From NCBI RefSeq assembly GCF_014204945.1, contig NZ_JACHMN010000002.1, forward strand, positions 2,060,503-2,124,502: a DNA stretch of 64,000 bases, read 5' to 3'. Positions 1 to 9,201 of this stretch are shown piece after piece. Source of the stretch: Allocatelliglobosispora scoriae. GTDB taxonomy: Bacteria; Actinomycetota; Actinomycetes; Mycobacteriales; Micromonosporaceae. The notes beneath the pieces were generated by a model. The model ran no database searches and had not been told where the DNA came from. It saw nothing but the letters and a program-made list of their open reading frames with translations. The position numbers and the translations under genes were made by a program. Position 1 is the first letter of the stretch, and every line of letters starts with the position of its first letter.

Positions 1-44
1 CATCCCTCCCCGACGGTTGGGACCGCCCCCGGTACTCGCGCTGA

Positions 45-1022
45 TCAACTCGACGTGGTGCCCGCCGGGCGCCAGCCGACACCGTAGGCGAAGCCCTGCT
101 CCAGCTGCGCGAAGTCGAGGGTGACCTCACCGGCGCCGTCGAGTTCCAGCAGCTCGCTGGTGGGCTGCCCCTCGTCGAGCTGTCTCGGTGCGAGGTGCCG
201 GAGCCGCCAGAGCGATTCCGGCCTGCGGGCCAGGTCGAAGCGGACCACCAGGTGGAACTCCTCGCACGGCACGAGCGGCACGAAGGCGTAGTGGTCGCGG
301 ATCCGCTGCCCCGCCGCGACACCGAAGACGATCGTGTAGGTGTGCTCCTCGCCGTAGTTCAACGGCCGGGGCAGGGCCAGCGTGTAGTGGAAATGGCTGC
401 GTCCCTGCCGCTCGCTGCGCTCCAGCCGGGCTCCACGCTGGACGTCGATGAGGAGGTCCGGCCCGGCCTCAGCGTCATTGGGCGTCGGAGGCAGGCTGAA
501 GCGCACCGCGATCCGGTCGAGGTCGTCGCGGAGCGCCACGATCGTGCGCTCCTCGATGAGCTCGGGTGCGTCGCCGTCCAGCCGCAGCAGGGACCGCAGG
601 CGGCGTACCTGCCATCCCTTGGCGGGATCGCCGTGCTCCTCCTCGGCCCGGTGGTTGCGCAGCGCCGTCTCGGCGAGGCGGGCGAAGGCGGTGTCCACCC
701 GCCGCCGGGCGGTGCGCTCGCTGCAGCGCAGGGTCTGTGCCAGCACCGCGATCCGGTCCCGCAGGTGGGCGAGCTGCACCCCGTGGTCGATGCCGAGGGC
801 GTGACCGATCGCGATCCGCATGTCGGCCGGGAAGTCCGCGGCGAGGCGGGTGAGCTCGCTGCCCACGTGGTGCCGGATCGCCGCGTCGTTGGGCGAGCCG
901 TGGATGTGGCAGAGCTCCGTGAGTCCGGGGCCCAGCCGGTTACGCAACCCGTCCGCCTGCAGCCCCCAGCCACGGCGCAGCCTGACGAGTTCGGTGTCCA
1001 GTTGCGCGACACTGACCTGCAC
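45..1022 (-). CDS. Hypothetical protein with helix-turn-helix segment, partner of caspase-like gene
   Basis: The 325-aa protein is not recognised as a named family. Its N-terminal third is helical. Around residues 90-115 the stretch LAQTLRCSERTARRRVDTAF looks like a sigma-region-4/LuxR-type helix-turn-helix. The C-terminal half (about 170-320) is beta-rich with charged patches and resembles a sensor or effector-recruitment domain more than an enzyme. The start is GTG with GGAGGAAGT just upstream. It lies 9 bases after the stop of the caspase-like gene on the same strand, so the two are almost certainly co-transcribed. I infer a regulator or adaptor for the protease. The 44 bases downstream hold no gene that I can see. 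Confidence 0.75.
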   Translation of the reverse strand: MQVSVAQLDTELVRLRRGWGLQADGLRNRLGPGLTELCHIHGSPNDAAIRHHVGSELTRLAADFPADMRIAIGHALGIDHGVQLAHLRDRIAVLAQTLRCSERTARRRVDTAFARLAETALRNHRAEEEHGDPAKGWQVRRLRSLLRLDGDAPELIEERTIVALRDDLDRIAVRFSLPPTPNDAEAGPDLLIDVQRGARLERSERQGRSHFHYTLALPRPLNYGEEHTYTIVFGVAAGQRIRDHYAFVPLVPCEEFHLVVRFDLARRPESLWRLRHLAPRQLDEGQPTSELLELDGAGEVTLDFAQLEQGFAYGVGWRPAGTTSS

Positions 1023-1031
1023 ACTTCCTCC

Positions 1032-2969
1032 TTAGTCGGTCCCGGTCGGTGGCGGGACGACTGTCTCCAGTCGGATGATGGTCGTTGCCCAGTCATGCAC
1101 CCGCAGGTCGGGCGTGACCGGCGGCTCGGCGAACTCGCGATGGATCGCGGCGAACCCGAGCCGGTCGATGAGTCCGGTGATCGCGAACCTGTCGCGAGCC
1201 GTCGGCAGCGGCTCACCGAGCGGCGGCATGACGAAGAACTCCGGGTTGAACGCCGCCTCGGCGACGATCAGCATCAGGTGGTCCGTCGAGCGGGCGCCCG
1301 GCGCCACGGCCCGGCCCGGTGGCAGCGACAGGTCGATCGGGTCGCCCCAGGCCACGGCGGCGCTGGAGAGCGGCGCGACCCACTCGCCGTCGAAGAGGCC
1401 GGCCTGGATCGCCAACTGGTCGGTGAGGTTCAGCAGCGCGCAGAACACCTCGCGGTCCCCGGTGTTGTCCAGCCGGAGGAAGACCGAGGGCGGGCGGCCG
1501 CGGTCGTAGGCGAGCTCATAGGCGCCGTCGGCGCGAGCCACGAGCGGTTCCCGGCCGCGGGGCAGCGCCAGCTCGGCGGGCTCGGCCGGATAGACCCTCA
1601 CCTGTACGCGGTTGGCGAGCCGCGACAGCGGATTCGTCAGCCGCCGGACGCTGCGCCACCGGACGATGTGCTCCAGAGCGGCGACGACCCGCGCCGGACC
1701 TTTCTCGTCGAGCGCGATGTCGGAGCCGAGCTGAGGCCCCTCGCGATCGACGATGCGGGCGCCCCCGGGCGCTGCGACGACCCGCAGATCGGCGGTCTCG
1801 ACCTCCTCGGCGAGGCGCAGATAGGGCGAGCCGGTCGCCCGCAGCACGGTCGCCACCGCGGCGGCCTCGGGCACGACGTCGATCGCCGCGGGTGGCAGCG
1901 GCACGCTGGTCAGGACCACGGGGTACTGCGTCGTGAGCTCCGGCCACCAGCCGATGGGCTCGACGAGGCTGCGCTCGACGAGCACCGTGACCACCCTCGC
2001 CTCGCCCGCCGGCAGGCCGGGGCCGGTCACGGCCACCCGGGCGGCGTCGGCGCCGGTGCCGGTGACGAGCCCGTGGCACGAGCCGATGTCGATCTGCCAG
2101 GCCCGGCCGGCGTAGCGCATGGTGATCGGGGAGGCCGGCGTTCGGAGGCGACCGCCGAGGAACGGCCGGTCGGCGAGGTCTCCCGGCTGTGGACGGAGGG
2201 TCGGGACCTGGTTGCGCACCGAGTTCTCCACCTCGCATCCGGCCGCCGCGAGGAGCTGTCGATAGGTGGCCTCCGGCCCGAGGCGCCCCATGGCGTGCAG
2301 GAGATGCAGGCTGAAGGCGCCGCGAGGGCCGTCGGGTGAGCGGATCTCGTAGGCGGACTCGTTCTCCCGGCAGGCCGCGAGCAGCACGTAGGAGGGCGCC
2401 TGCTCGGCGGCGGTCCGGGACCGCAGGCCCGCCAGCTCCGGCAGGAGCGAGTCGAGCCGGGGCGGACCGTCGGCGGGCGGGCCGAACCGGGACCGCAGCA
2501 TCGGCAGTCCTTCGCGGGCGATACCCGCCGAGTGGCAGGAGTCGAGCACGACGGTGACGTGCGCGCCGCTCGCCGCGACCTCACCGATGAGGACGGTGAG
2601 CTCCTTGTCGAAGAGGTCCGGTACGCCGTCGTGCCTGCTGTCGGCGCAGATCAGCGAGTGCATCCGGCGGGTGGGTTCGAGGTGCTCCCACCGGGGCGGC
2701 GCGGGTGACCACGATCCGTGGCCGCTGAACCAGAAGAGCGCGCTGTCCTCGGGCCCGGCCCGGCGCAGGTGATCACGGAATCCGGCGATGATCGCGGCCC
2801 GGGTGGCGTCCTGGTCGAGGAGCGTACGGGTCGCGAGCGTGGCGCCCGCTCCGAGCCTGCTGCGCAGCAGGGCGCCAATCGCCTCGACATCGTTGCGGCA
2901 GCCCAGGAGGGGTGGCATCGGTGCGCGATACTGATTGACGCCGACGAGCAAGGCGTAGAGGGCCTTCAC
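1032..2969 (-). CDS. Caspase-family (peptidase C14) protein
   Basis: The N-terminal 220 residues form a caspase-like domain. It opens with KALYALLVGVNQY, then NDVEAIGALLRS. The catalytic histidine is in FWFSGHGSW (His84) and the catalytic cysteine in VLDSCHSAG (Cys145), the metacaspase/CHF dyad arrangement. The remaining 420 residues are a beta-rich region of unknown family with no transmembrane segment, plausibly a sensor or substrate domain. I chose GTG at 2969 because AGGAGG lies 5 bases upstream; an open frame runs 24 codons further but adds unrelated sequence. Bacterial caspase-like proteases often act in abortive-infection or programmed-death systems. That role is inferred here from family and from the HTH partner gene just downstream. 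Confidence 0.88.
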   Translation of the reverse strand: MKALYALLVGVNQYRAPMPPLLGCRNDVEAIGALLRSRLGAGATLATRTLLDQDATRAAIIAGFRDHLRRAGPEDSALFWFSGHGSWSPAPPRWEHLEPTRRMHSLICADSRHDGVPDLFDKELTVLIGEVAASGAHVTVVLDSCHSAGIAREGLPMLRSRFGPPADGPPRLDSLLPELAGLRSRTAAEQAPSYVLLAACRENESAYEIRSPDGPRGAFSLHLLHAMGRLGPEATYRQLLAAAGCEVENSVRNQVPTLRPQPGDLADRPFLGGRLRTPASPITMRYAGRAWQIDIGSCHGLVTGTGADAARVAVTGPGLPAGEARVVTVLVERSLVEPIGWWPELTTQYPVVLTSVPLPPAAIDVVPEAAAVATVLRATGSPYLRLAEEVETADLRVVAAPGGARIVDREGPQLGSDIALDEKGPARVVAALEHIVRWRSVRRLTNPLSRLANRVQVRVYPAEPAELALPRGREPLVARADGAYELAYDRGRPPSVFLRLDNTGDREVFCALLNLTDQLAIQAGLFDGEWVAPLSSAAVAWGDPIDLSLPPGRAVAPGARSTDHLMLIVAEAAFNPEFFVMPPLGEPLPTARDRFAITGLIDRLGFAAIHREFAEPPVTPDLRVHDWATTIIRLETVVPPPTGTD

Positions 2970-3572
2970 GATCCCCTCCTGACGGACAGGCTCACCGCCC
3001 TCGCGGCCAGTCCGGCCGAAGAACGGCACGCGATTGGCCACTCATCGATGCATCGACAAACCACCATGACTGACACGTCAATGACATGGTGCAGCCCCTC
3101 GATGCCTCACCGTAACCGGTGACGGCCGGACTCGTCGTGGCCACCGCCGCAGAATTGGCCCGCACATGGCCACTGCGGCGGCCTGTCTCGCGCGAGGATT
3201 GCGCATCATCCCAGTAGCCCCGCACAGCCCCTCATCACTCGCTCCACATTGGTGGGACGAGCTGAAGCCGCACACAACGACAAACCGACCAACTTACCGC
3301 AATGGACAGCGGCATGGTCCATGTAGCCCATTCGGGCTACGCCAACGCGTCGATGGCGGATGGCGATTCCGCGTTGTCGTGCCGTCCGGAACCCGACCGT
3401 CAGGGGCGTTCCGGGCACCGACGACCAACCGGCCATCGACCGTGAGTGACGAAGGAATCACCTTGTGGAGCCGCGAGATTCAGCGACCGACCCGTAAGGG
3501 CGTGGTCAGGCACAGGCGTCCGCAGGCAAGCTCATGTGCGTTCGTCAATGAGATCCGCAAAGGAGCCATATC
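2970..3572. other. Intergenic region between divergent genes
   Basis: About 600 bases separate the caspase-like gene (minus) from the 344-aa gene (plus). I see no convincing coding frame. A small hairpin, GTAGCCC with loop ATTC, sits at 3323-3340. Promoters for both directions must lie here, but I could not pick convincing -35/-10 boxes. Confidence 0.5.
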
Positions 3573-4607
3573 GTGAGCGAGCGACCCCAGGGTGCGGGCT
3601 CATCGAACCAGATCCGGCTGAGGAAGTTGGCCACCGACGGCCGACTCACCGAATACGCCATGGCGGCGCCCGCCGACGACCGGGCGCTGCTGGTGAGCGC
3701 GGCTTACGAGATCACCTGGCCGATCGTCTTCGGCCGCGTCACCCGCCGGGTCGAGCTCGCTCGCGGGCACCTGGCCTGCTACAGCTCGATCCGACACCTC
3801 GCCGACGAGTGCCTCGACGGCTTCCACGACGACGTCGAAGCCGTCGTCGAGGACCTGCTCACGCACTCGACCAAGCCGATCATCAACCTCGAGGCCTGGA
3901 TCACCAGCCGGCTCAACGCGGCGACAGTGGATGCATATCGCCGCAGACGCGGGCAAAGAGGAGCATTGCAGCGCCCGCGATTGCCGAAGTGGCTGGCCGA
4001 GGCGGTCGGCAACGACCCCTGGCTGACCGAGCTCGCCACCCAGATCCTGGTCTGGGTGGGCGTCGACGCCACCGCCGGTGCCGCGATCTGGCCGCTCGAC
4101 AGCTGGTCCCAGCGCCGCGCGGCGATCACCGGTGATCAGTCCGGCAGCGACGCCGCGACTGTCGCCCGCGAGATCGAATTCGTGCTGCGGGCGATGCGCC
4201 GCAAGCACGAGTGGTTCACCCAGTACGTCGAGGAACCCCAGGGACGCAAGCAGCCGCCGATCGGCGGTGGCGTCTACCTCGCCGACCACGACATCGGAGA
4301 CCAGGCCATGCCAACCACCGCTCGCGACGACGTCGACGACGGCCGGCTGATGGAGCTCGCCGCCACCGCGGTCGACGTCATCGCCCACCGACTCGCCCAG
4401 GGCGAGGACATCACCACCATCGCCGCCGAGGTGGTCAAGAAGGTCTTCTGCCTCGGCACCGGGGCGGGCGACATCGATCGCGCACCACTGGAGGGCCGAA
4501 CCGACGACGAGCAGATCTCAACCTTCATGACCGACCCTGCCGTCATCCAGCGCATCATCGACGCGGTCCACAGCATCGCCGCGCTGCAAGGCAGCACCAC
4601 CACCTAG
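3573..4607 (+). CDS. Hypothetical protein, possibly sigma-70 region-2-like
   Basis: 344 aa with GTG start and AAAGGAG 8 bases upstream. Residues about 60-140 are helical. They include HLADECLDGFHDDVEAVVED and later NLEAWITSRLNAATVDAYRR, which resembles the way ECF sigma factors run from an acidic helix to an 'AW...R..DAYRR' recognition helix. The rest (150-344) is helical with no known motif, and no clear region-4 helix-turn-helix is visible. It is divergent from the caspase/HTH pair and might regulate it. The assignment is tentative: the gene is clearly coding, but function is unproven. Confidence 0.7.
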   Translation: MSERPQGAGSSNQIRLRKLATDGRLTEYAMAAPADDRALLVSAAYEITWPIVFGRVTRRVELARGHLACYSSIRHLADECLDGFHDDVEAVVEDLLTHSTKPIINLEAWITSRLNAATVDAYRRRRGQRGALQRPRLPKWLAEAVGNDPWLTELATQILVWVGVDATAGAAIWPLDSWSQRRAAITGDQSGSDAATVAREIEFVLRAMRRKHEWFTQYVEEPQGRKQPPIGGGVYLADHDIGDQAMPTTARDDVDDGRLMELAATAVDVIAHRLAQGEDITTIAAEVVKKVFCLGTGAGDIDRAPLEGRTDDEQISTFMTDPAVIQRIIDAVHSIAALQGSTTT

Positions 4608-4781
4608 CCCATCGCCGGAATCCTCGCTCACACCCAGTGCCCGCAGGCGCTGGGTGATCAGCTCGTCCAGGGCTGCCGCGCTCATCCCCTGCGCCGCCAG
4701 GCCGTCAACGGCCTGGCGGAGTTCGGTGGTGAGCAGGCGGAGCAGTTCCTCGCGCTGCTGCGGGGTAAGCACTACAGACAT
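4518..4781 (-). CDS. Small hypothetical protein, tail overlapping the neighbouring gene
   Basis: 87 aa. The first 50 residues (MSVVLTPQQREELLRLLTTE, then a run ending near LITQRLRALGV) look like a real helical protein. The last 30 residues read antisense through the 3' end of the 344-aa gene and are low-complexity. The gene converges on the 344-aa gene with a 90-base overlap, which is unusual. It could be a small accessory protein with a read-through tail, or a false frame. Confidence 0.35.
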   Translation of the reverse strand: MSVVLTPQQREELLRLLTTELRQAVDGLAAQGMSAAALDELITQRLRALGVSEDSGDGLGGGAALQRGDAVDRVDDALDDGRVGHEG

Positions 4782-4988
4782 GCTGATCCGCCACGGCTGT
4801 CAGCGTCCGCCTTCGTGCCCATGGTCATTTCCGATCATCCCATCGCCGATCCGGCGAAACCGGAAGCTCCGGTCTCCTAGTCCTGACGGACGTCTCCCGA
4901 ATGACGACCCGTCCAAGCATCGCATCCGTTCGCGTTACCCGGTCAGGGCCCACTCAAAACAGTCCTGGCCTGCGCGTAAGGTGCTCCC

Positions 4989-5768
4989 GTGCCGTTCACC
5001 CTCAGCCATGTCGCCGCCGTCCTGCCGCTCCTGCGCCCGGTGGCGCGGGTGCCCTATGCCGCGAGCGCGCTGGTGATCGGCTCGATGGTGCCGGACACGG
5101 CGATGTTCGTCCCCGGCTGGCCCGGTTACGACACGACGCACTCGGTCACCGGGATCCTCACCGTGGACACGCTCGCGACGTGTTCGATGGTTGTCGTTTT
5201 CCATCTGCTTTTTCGGGCGCCGCTCACAGCGCTGCTCCCGGCCTCGGCCGGCCGACGGATCCCGAGCCCGCCGCCCCTGCGCCGGCCGGTGCTGCTGCTC
5301 CTGGTGCCGCCGGCCGCCGCGGTCGGCGCCGCCACCCATACCCTCTGGGACAGCTTCACCCACGCGCGCAGCAGCACCATCTGGGGTTGGCAGTGGCTCA
5401 CGGCGACGCCGGTCGCCGGACTGACCGCCTACCACCTGCTGCAGTACGCGTCGACCGTGATCGGTCTCCTCGCCGTGGTCGGGTGGTCGCTGCTGAAGCT
5501 GCGCGGCCTGCCCGCCGCCGGGTCCGCGCCGAGGATGCCGTCCGCCGTCCGGGTCGCCGTGTGGGCCGCGCTGACAGCGGTCACGGCGGGCTGCGCGGCG
5601 CTCTGGCCGACCCGCCTGCACCAGCCGCGGAGCTTCGCCTCAGCGGTCTTCTGGACCGGGATGGGCGCGCTTACCGGCCTGGTGGTAACGCTCACCGTTT
5701 ACTGCGCGGCCTTCATACTGATCAAAATCCTCGCCGGTACGCCGACCGCCGCGCCCTCAGCCCGCTGA
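4989..5768 (+). CDS. DUF4184 family integral membrane protein
   Basis: 259 aa. It begins MPFTLSHVAAVLPL, followed by GSMVPDTAMF, the typical opening of DUF4184 proteins, which resemble membrane-bound metal-dependent hydrolases such as YdjM. Conserved polar residues (SH at 6-7, PD near 36, THTLWDSFTH near 118-127) may bind metal. Six or seven hydrophobic segments are visible. It stands alone on the plus strand and overlaps the end of the convergent methyltransferase gene by 12 bases. No substrate is known for the family. Confidence 0.85.
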   Translation: MPFTLSHVAAVLPLLRPVARVPYAASALVIGSMVPDTAMFVPGWPGYDTTHSVTGILTVDTLATCSMVVVFHLLFRAPLTALLPASAGRRIPSPPPLRRPVLLLLVPPAAAVGAATHTLWDSFTHARSSTIWGWQWLTATPVAGLTAYHLLQYASTVIGLLAVVGWSLLKLRGLPAAGSAPRMPSAVRVAVWAALTAVTAGCAALWPTRLHQPRSFASAVFWTGMGALTGLVVTLTVYCAAFILIKILAGTPTAAPSAR

Positions 5769-6794
5769 CCCGCCCAGACCCTCGCGGAACTCACGTTTGC
5801 GCTGCTCCCGAAGCTCTCTGTCGCGCCGCCGCCACTCCTCCATGTCCGTCTCGGACCGCTGCCGCAGCTCCTCGCGGGGATCCCAGTCCGGATCGAGCCC
5901 CTCCAGCTCCCGATAGATCAGCTCGACCGGGACCTTCATCTTCAGCAGCTCGACCAGGAGCTGGGGCGGGCTCATCCCGAACGGGGACTCGACCAGCTCC
6001 GACGTGTCATAGGCGACGGTCGCGAAGTAGCCGGCGGGCGAGGTCCCGTGGACGCGGACGTCGAGCACCCGGCGGGGCGTGGCCGCGGTGGCGAGGAAGT
6101 AGAGGTCCGGTGCGCCGCTGTCCATCGGATCGACGTGGAACCCGGCGTCGGCGAGCGCGTGGATCAGCCAGGCGTACGACCGGAACCGCAGCTCGTTGTG
6201 GGAGACGAGCTCCTCGCCGCCGGGCAGGAGGTAGTGGATGTCATAGGTGACGAGGTCACCGCTGACCTCCGTGTCCTGGGACCACACCTGCACACCGCTC
6301 GCCAGGGTCCGCCGGGTCGCCGCCGGGGTCCACTGCGTCCAGCAGCGGGCGGCCGGGTTGCGGCTGTCGAAGGTGAGCCGGCCGCCCGGGCGCAGTGCCT
6401 TTCGGAGCGCGGCGAGGGTGGCGATCAGTGCACGGTCGTCGGTGATGATCTGGACCACGTGACCGGAGAGGACCGCCAGGTCGAACTGGCCGTCGAACTC
6501 GGGGTCGCGAAGGACCGTCGCGTCGCCGTGCACCCACCGGACCTGGTCACCGTCGGGACGGTTGCGGGCGAAGTCCAGCATCGCCGTCGACGGATCGATC
6601 GCGGTGACGCGGTGACCGCGTTTCGCCAGCTCGACGGCGAGCAGGCCGGTGCCGCAGCCGAGATCGAGGACCGAGGCGGCGTTGACGTGCGAGGCGAGGT
6701 CGATGAGGAAGGGTATGTCGGGACGATCCGGATCCCAGCTGTCATAGACGGCAACCAGCCGGGGATCGATGAACTCCGCAAACGTCCCGGTCAC
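5757..6794 (-). CDS. Class I SAM-dependent methyltransferase
   Basis: 345 aa. Motif I is VLDLGCGTGLLAVELAKRG (about residues 43-61), followed by the acidic AIDPSTAMLDFAR that contacts the SAM ribose, and then VRWVHGDATVL. This is a Rossmann methyltransferase of the methyltransf_25/11 type. An extra C-terminal domain ends in a highly charged helix (EEWRRRDRELREQRKREFRE). Its start overlaps the Hsp70 stop by 4 bases, so the two are translationally coupled. The substrate is unknown; the context suggests it modifies a component or target of the Hsp70/KAP system, or is simply co-transcribed. Confidence 0.88.
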   Translation of the reverse strand: MTGTFAEFIDPRLVAVYDSWDPDRPDIPFLIDLASHVNAASVLDLGCGTGLLAVELAKRGHRVTAIDPSTAMLDFARNRPDGDQVRWVHGDATVLRDPEFDGQFDLAVLSGHVVQIITDDRALIATLAALRKALRPGGRLTFDSRNPAARCWTQWTPAATRRTLASGVQVWSQDTEVSGDLVTYDIHYLLPGGEELVSHNELRFRSYAWLIHALADAGFHVDPMDSGAPDLYFLATAATPRRVLDVRVHGTSPAGYFATVAYDTSELVESPFGMSPPQLLVELLKMKVPVELIYRELEGLDPDWDPREELRQRSETDMEEWRRRDRELREQRKREFREGLGGSAG

Positions 6795-8320
6795 GCGGAC
6801 AGTCTAAGGTCTGCCCCGGTCACATGCCCCTCGTAGGCACCGCCGGCGTCGATCAGCCGGATGCGCCCGTCCGGGAAGATCGAGAACTCGAACGCCTGGT
6901 CGCTCAGCGCCACCGGGAAGCCGTCGAGGTCGGTGCCGCCGAGGGTCGCCGGGACACCGTCATCGGCGTACGCCACGACCCGCAGCCTGCCCGTACCGGA
7001 TGGGGGCAGATCGAGTTCCCGGCCGGTGCGGATGAAGCGCAGGTCCCGTCCGCCCCGGCTGAGCTGCCCCGGTGCGATGAGCGGCGTGTAGGCGTCGTAG
7101 ACCGTGCGGGATTGCTGCCCCCCGTCCCATTCCAGCAGGATGTCGAGGGCGGGGCGATACATGTTGATCCGGCCGTACCGGGTGGCCTGGGCCAGGCCGA
7201 GGGCGACCGCGTTCTCCGACGGCGTGCAGGCCGTCTCGATCCTGGTCGTGGGCGGGAAGAGGGCCGCCAACCGCTGCGCGACATAGGGAATCTGGCTCAT
7301 ACCGCCGGAGAGGACCACCACGTCCACATCCTCGACGAGCTCGTCGATCGACATCCGCAGCACGTCGTGGGCGGAGGCGGCACCCCGCTCCGTCAGGCGG
7401 GCGGCCCGCAGGGCGGCGCCGACGTAGAGCTCGGCCCGGTCCATCTGCGGCTCGAAGGCCTCGTCGAGCTGGTCCCGGCGGTAGCCGACCGAGGCGATCC
7501 CGAACTCCCGCCGCGACAGCTTGACGTCGAACTCCGTCTCCGTGGTCAGACCGATCTTCGCAGCTCGTGCGGCATAGGGCAGGCGAGCCCTCGCCCGGCG
7601 CGGGTTGGCGAGGCCGCCGATGTCGACACCGGCGGCGGCGAGCACGAATTCGAGGTCGTCCGCGATCGCGTCGTCGAGGGTGTCGCCCGCCTCGTCGATG
7701 CCGATCGCGGCGAGCACGGCGACGTCGTGGTGTTCGGCTCCGCTCACGTCGAGCACGGCGATGTCGAGGGTGCCGCCGCCCATGTCGAAGACGACCACCC
7801 GCAGCGGTCCGGCGGCGTCGGCGGGGCGGCCCGCGAGCCAGGCGATGCCCGCCGCCACCGGTTCGTCGACGAGGCTGGCGAGCGTCACCGGCAGGCCCGC
7901 CCGACGGGCCAGTTCCACCAGTCGCCGCCGCTGGCCGCCGTCCCACATGGCGGGGCAGCCGAGCCGCAGGGCGTCCGGGTCGCTCATCTCCTGGCCCCGA
8001 GCACTGCCACGCGCGGCGGCCTCCCGCATGATCGCGATGATCAGATCGTCGGCGCGGACATTGCCGGGCCCGTTCGGCGAATCGACCCGGACGAATTCAC
8101 TTCCCTCGGTGATCGCCCGCTTGACGGATCGGACCACCTGCTCTTGGCGCAGCTCAAGGGCCTGCTCGCCGACGACGGCGGTGCCGCTGTCGTCGTGGCC
8201 CACCACGGACGGCATCCACGTCGAGGTGTCGCCGATCGGCACGACGCCGTGAGGGGAGGCGACGAGGGTGGTGGAGGTGCCGAAATCAAGCCCGACCCCT
8301 GGCGTCTTCTCGCTCTTCAC
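6791..8320 (-). CDS. Hsp70-family protein (short, non-DnaK)
   Basis: About 509 aa from GTG at 8320. Actin-like ATPase signatures are all present: phosphate-1 loop VGLDFGTSTTLVA (residues 8-20), DEPVAAGIAWL, phosphate-2 loop VVFDMGGGTLDIAVLDV (about 175), and adenosine motif VVLSGGMSQIPYV (about 338). The ATPase domain is followed by only about 130 residues, with no recognisable DnaK substrate-binding domain or EEVD tail, so client binding must differ from DnaK. The gene lies 43 bases after the GrpE-like gene and overlaps the methyltransferase gene. I infer that it is the chaperone partner of the upstream WD40-KAP protein, with the GrpE-like protein as exchange factor. Confidence 0.9.
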   Translation of the reverse strand: MKSEKTPGVGLDFGTSTTLVASPHGVVPIGDTSTWMPSVVGHDDSGTAVVGEQALELRQEQVVRSVKRAITEGSEFVRVDSPNGPGNVRADDLIIAIMREAAARGSARGQEMSDPDALRLGCPAMWDGGQRRRLVELARRAGLPVTLASLVDEPVAAGIAWLAGRPADAAGPLRVVVFDMGGGTLDIAVLDVSGAEHHDVAVLAAIGIDEAGDTLDDAIADDLEFVLAAAGVDIGGLANPRRARARLPYAARAAKIGLTTETEFDVKLSRREFGIASVGYRRDQLDEAFEPQMDRAELYVGAALRAARLTERGAASAHDVLRMSIDELVEDVDVVVLSGGMSQIPYVAQRLAALFPPTTRIETACTPSENAVALGLAQATRYGRINMYRPALDILLEWDGGQQSRTVYDAYTPLIAPGQLSRGGRDLRFIRTGRELDLPPSGTGRLRVVAYADDGVPATLGGTDLDGFPVALSDQAFEFSIFPDGRIRLIDAGGAYEGHVTGADLRLSA

Positions 8321-8363
8321 CCGTCCCCATCTCTCGGCAGTGCTGCATGCTGTGCCACGTCGA

Positions 8364-9164
8364 CTACTCCTCGACGATGGCCTTGCCGATGAGTACATCC
8401 GTGCCGGGCGTCTTCCAGACATACCCGGGTCGGACAACAATGACAGGCGCTCCGTCGCCGATAGCAGGCCCGATCGGTTTGTGCAGCTTCCGATCGAAGG
8501 TGGTTTCCTCGCCCGCGCGATCGATCGGTTCCAGGCCGCTGCGCTTCACCCACGCCCTGACCTGACGGGTCATCACGGCGGGTTCGGTCTCGTTGGCGAG
8601 CAGCTCCTCCACCTCGCTGGCGAGCTCCGCGAGCGCCCGGACGCCGTCGATCTCGGCCTGCCGCTGCCGGGCCGCCGCTTCTGCGCCTTCCGGGCCGACA
8701 GGCTGCGTATCGGCGGGCTTCGGGTCGGCGGGCTTCGGGTCGGCGGGCTTCAGCAGCGCGGTGCGGACGATCTCGGCGAGGGCCGCCTTGCGCGCGGCCG
8801 CCAGCTTGCCGCTGAGCAGCAGCTCCAACGCCTCCTCGGCGGAGAGCTCGGCGGATGGTTCGGGGTCGGGCTCCGGCACCGGAGCGCTCTGCTCCACCCA
8901 GCGGTAGCGTGCACCCTCGACACTCACCTGGCCAAGCGTTTTGAGCCGCTTCTGCACGACCGGCCAGGCCCGGTCCGCATCGACCTTCGCCACCCCGACG
9001 ACGAGCAGCGCCGCCTTCACCTCGGCCGCCGTGAGCGCCCGGCCGGCCTGCCGGAGGACACCGAGCACGGCCGCGTCGGCATCGACGGCGAAGAGCCCGG
9101 CGAGGGTCTGATCGCGGGGAGGCTTGCCCGGTCGAGTCACGACAGCACTGTAAAGCCTTGACAA
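8364..9164 (-). CDS. Winged-helix-like protein with GrpE-like C-terminal domain
   Basis: 266 aa. Residues about 25-90 form a helical, possibly winged-helix unit (LGVLRQAGRALTAAEVKAAL). Residues 95-180 hold a flexible Pro/Glu-rich linker with the repeat KPADPKPADPKPAD. Residues about 195-266 read VRAWVKRSGLEPI, then FDRKLHKPIG, then VRPGYVWK, then GKAIVEE. This spacing matches the beta-wing of GrpE (GLEPI / FDP.LHE / V..V..GY..... / LRPA.V). GrpE is the nucleotide-exchange factor of DnaK, and this gene immediately precedes an Hsp70 gene. The role as a dedicated exchange factor is inferred; the N-terminal GrpE coiled coil is not obvious. Confidence 0.75.
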   Translation of the reverse strand: MSRLYSAVVTRPGKPPRDQTLAGLFAVDADAAVLGVLRQAGRALTAAEVKAALLVVGVAKVDADRAWPVVQKRLKTLGQVSVEGARYRWVEQSAPVPEPDPEPSAELSAEEALELLLSGKLAAARKAALAEIVRTALLKPADPKPADPKPADTQPVGPEGAEAAARQRQAEIDGVRALAELASEVEELLANETEPAVMTRQVRAWVKRSGLEPIDRAGEETTFDRKLHKPIGPAIGDGAPVIVVRPGYVWKTPGTDVLIGKAIVEE

Positions 9165-9201
9165 TGCCGAGTGGAACGGTCGCTCGGACCTAACGGGATC
9201 G

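Noticed and set aside
195-2339. Long plus-strand open frame opposite the caspase-like gene
   Set aside because: Arg/Gly/Pro-rich mirror of the real gene; no motif, and the minus-strand gene has catalytic residues and a ribosome site.
3166-3576. 136-codon frame upstream of the sigma-like gene
   Set aside because: No motif, odd composition, and it covers the region where the promoter should be.
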